Shown piece by piece: positions 49,561 to 49,599 of a DNA stretch of 49,599 bases. The position numbers were made by a program, and so were the translations under genes. The stretch lies in contig CAINUX010000232.1 of the NCBI GenBank assembly GCA_903853895.1, forward strand, positions 1-49,599. The letters are read 5' to 3'. Every line of letters begins with the position of its first letter. The first letter of the stretch is position 1. This stretch comes from an uncultured beta proteobacterium. Lineage in GTDB: Bacteria; Pseudomonadota; Gammaproteobacteria; Burkholderiales; Burkholderiaceae_C. Below the pieces are notes generated by a model. The model had not been told where the DNA came from and made no database searches. It saw nothing but the letters and a program-made list of their open reading frames with translations.

Positions 49561-49599
49561 ATGCAAGTTATCACATTTGGTATCGACCTGGCCAAGAAC
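49561..49599 (+). CDS. IS110-family transposase, N-terminal fragment (runs off the window)
   Basis: The first 13 codons, from ATG 49561, read MQVITFGIDLAKN, the start of the RuvC-like DEDD domain of IS110/IS1111 transposases, where the aspartate of GIDLAK is the first catalytic residue (D9 here). An AAGGAG ribosome-binding site lies upstream. The rest is outside the window, so group assignment within IS110 is not possible. Confidence 0.7.
   Translation, partial: MQVITFGIDLAKN

Larger units (their letters stand above)
49476..49599 (+). mobile_element. IS110-family insertion sequence, left end (continues beyond window)
   Basis: Homology to the dispersed repeat ends at about 49475, and the transposase starts at 49561. 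The 85 bases between them are the non-coding left end, where IS110 elements encode the bridge RNA that selects target and donor DNA. A 9-bp inverted repeat (GGACGCTCC at 49484-49492, GGAGCGTCC at 49549-49557) lies here. The exact boundary is inferred from where the repeat match ends. Confidence 0.55.

Noticed and set aside
1..49599. CRISPR arrays, prophage, rRNA and tRNA genes
   Set aside because: I looked for regularly spaced repeats, phage structural genes and conserved RNA sequences and saw none. A tRNA could be missed without a covariance search, but few gaps are long enough.

Overview
This window looks like GC-rich chromosome from a betaproteobacterium of the order Burkholderiales, most likely family Comamonadaceae (a Rhodoferax/Polaromonas-like organism). 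The basis is the tripartite-tricarboxylate (Bug/TctC) binding protein, the dense co-directional operons with ATGA/GTGA overlaps, and four copies of a short dispersed repeat readable as 'LALVEY' of a kind I associate with that family. The species is inference. I saw no rRNA, tRNA, CRISPR array or prophage.

Positions 1-19735 are almost entirely on the minus strand. They are dominated by one long run of overlapping genes read from 19735 down to about 1558: an ApbE flavin transferase, a large HzsA-like lipoprotein with three haem-type motifs, a second haem-motif lipoprotein, two outer-membrane barrels (one with an SH3-like domain), a TlpA thioredoxin, a DUF4266 lipoprotein, a DUF3570 barrel, a repeat-rich gap, a coiled-coil exported protein, two large TPR proteins, a small exported protein, ExbB, two ExbD proteins, an AgmX/TonB-like protein and an AAA ATPase. 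An M23 peptidase and the start of an OmpA-like gene follow. I read this as a trans-envelope machine: proton-driven ExbB/ExbD and the TonB-like arm in the inner membrane, TPR scaffolds in the periplasm, barrels in the outer membrane, and a redox branch (cytochromes, thioredoxin, possible covalent flavin). It is the best candidate for an undescribed system here.

Positions 19880-27031 carry an exported amidohydrolase followed by an OmpR-type regulator and its sensor kinase, a sodium/calcium-exchanger-like membrane protein, an unknown 180-residue protein, a DUF2505 protein lying between two copies of the dispersed repeat, and a GNAT acetyltransferase. Positions 27088-32718 (minus) form a glucose/mannose-type ABC uptake operon in the order binding protein, LamB-type porin, two permeases, ATPase, with an intrinsic-terminator-like hairpin between porin and permeases. 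A palindrome-rich promoter region separates it from a divergent DUF6352 gene.

Positions 34029-44923 are rich in solute-binding and sensory genes: a Bug protein, two small periplasmic binding proteins, a binding protein-permease fusion of the osmoprotectant type, a chemoreceptor, a sensor kinase, a broken binding-protein gene, and a diguanylate cyclase with two binding domains. Positions 44928-48423 carry a secreted alpha/beta hydrolase coupled to a NatA/NatB-type ABC exporter. They converge on gluQRS, which carries the dispersed repeat in frame. The right edge enters an IS110-like insertion sequence.
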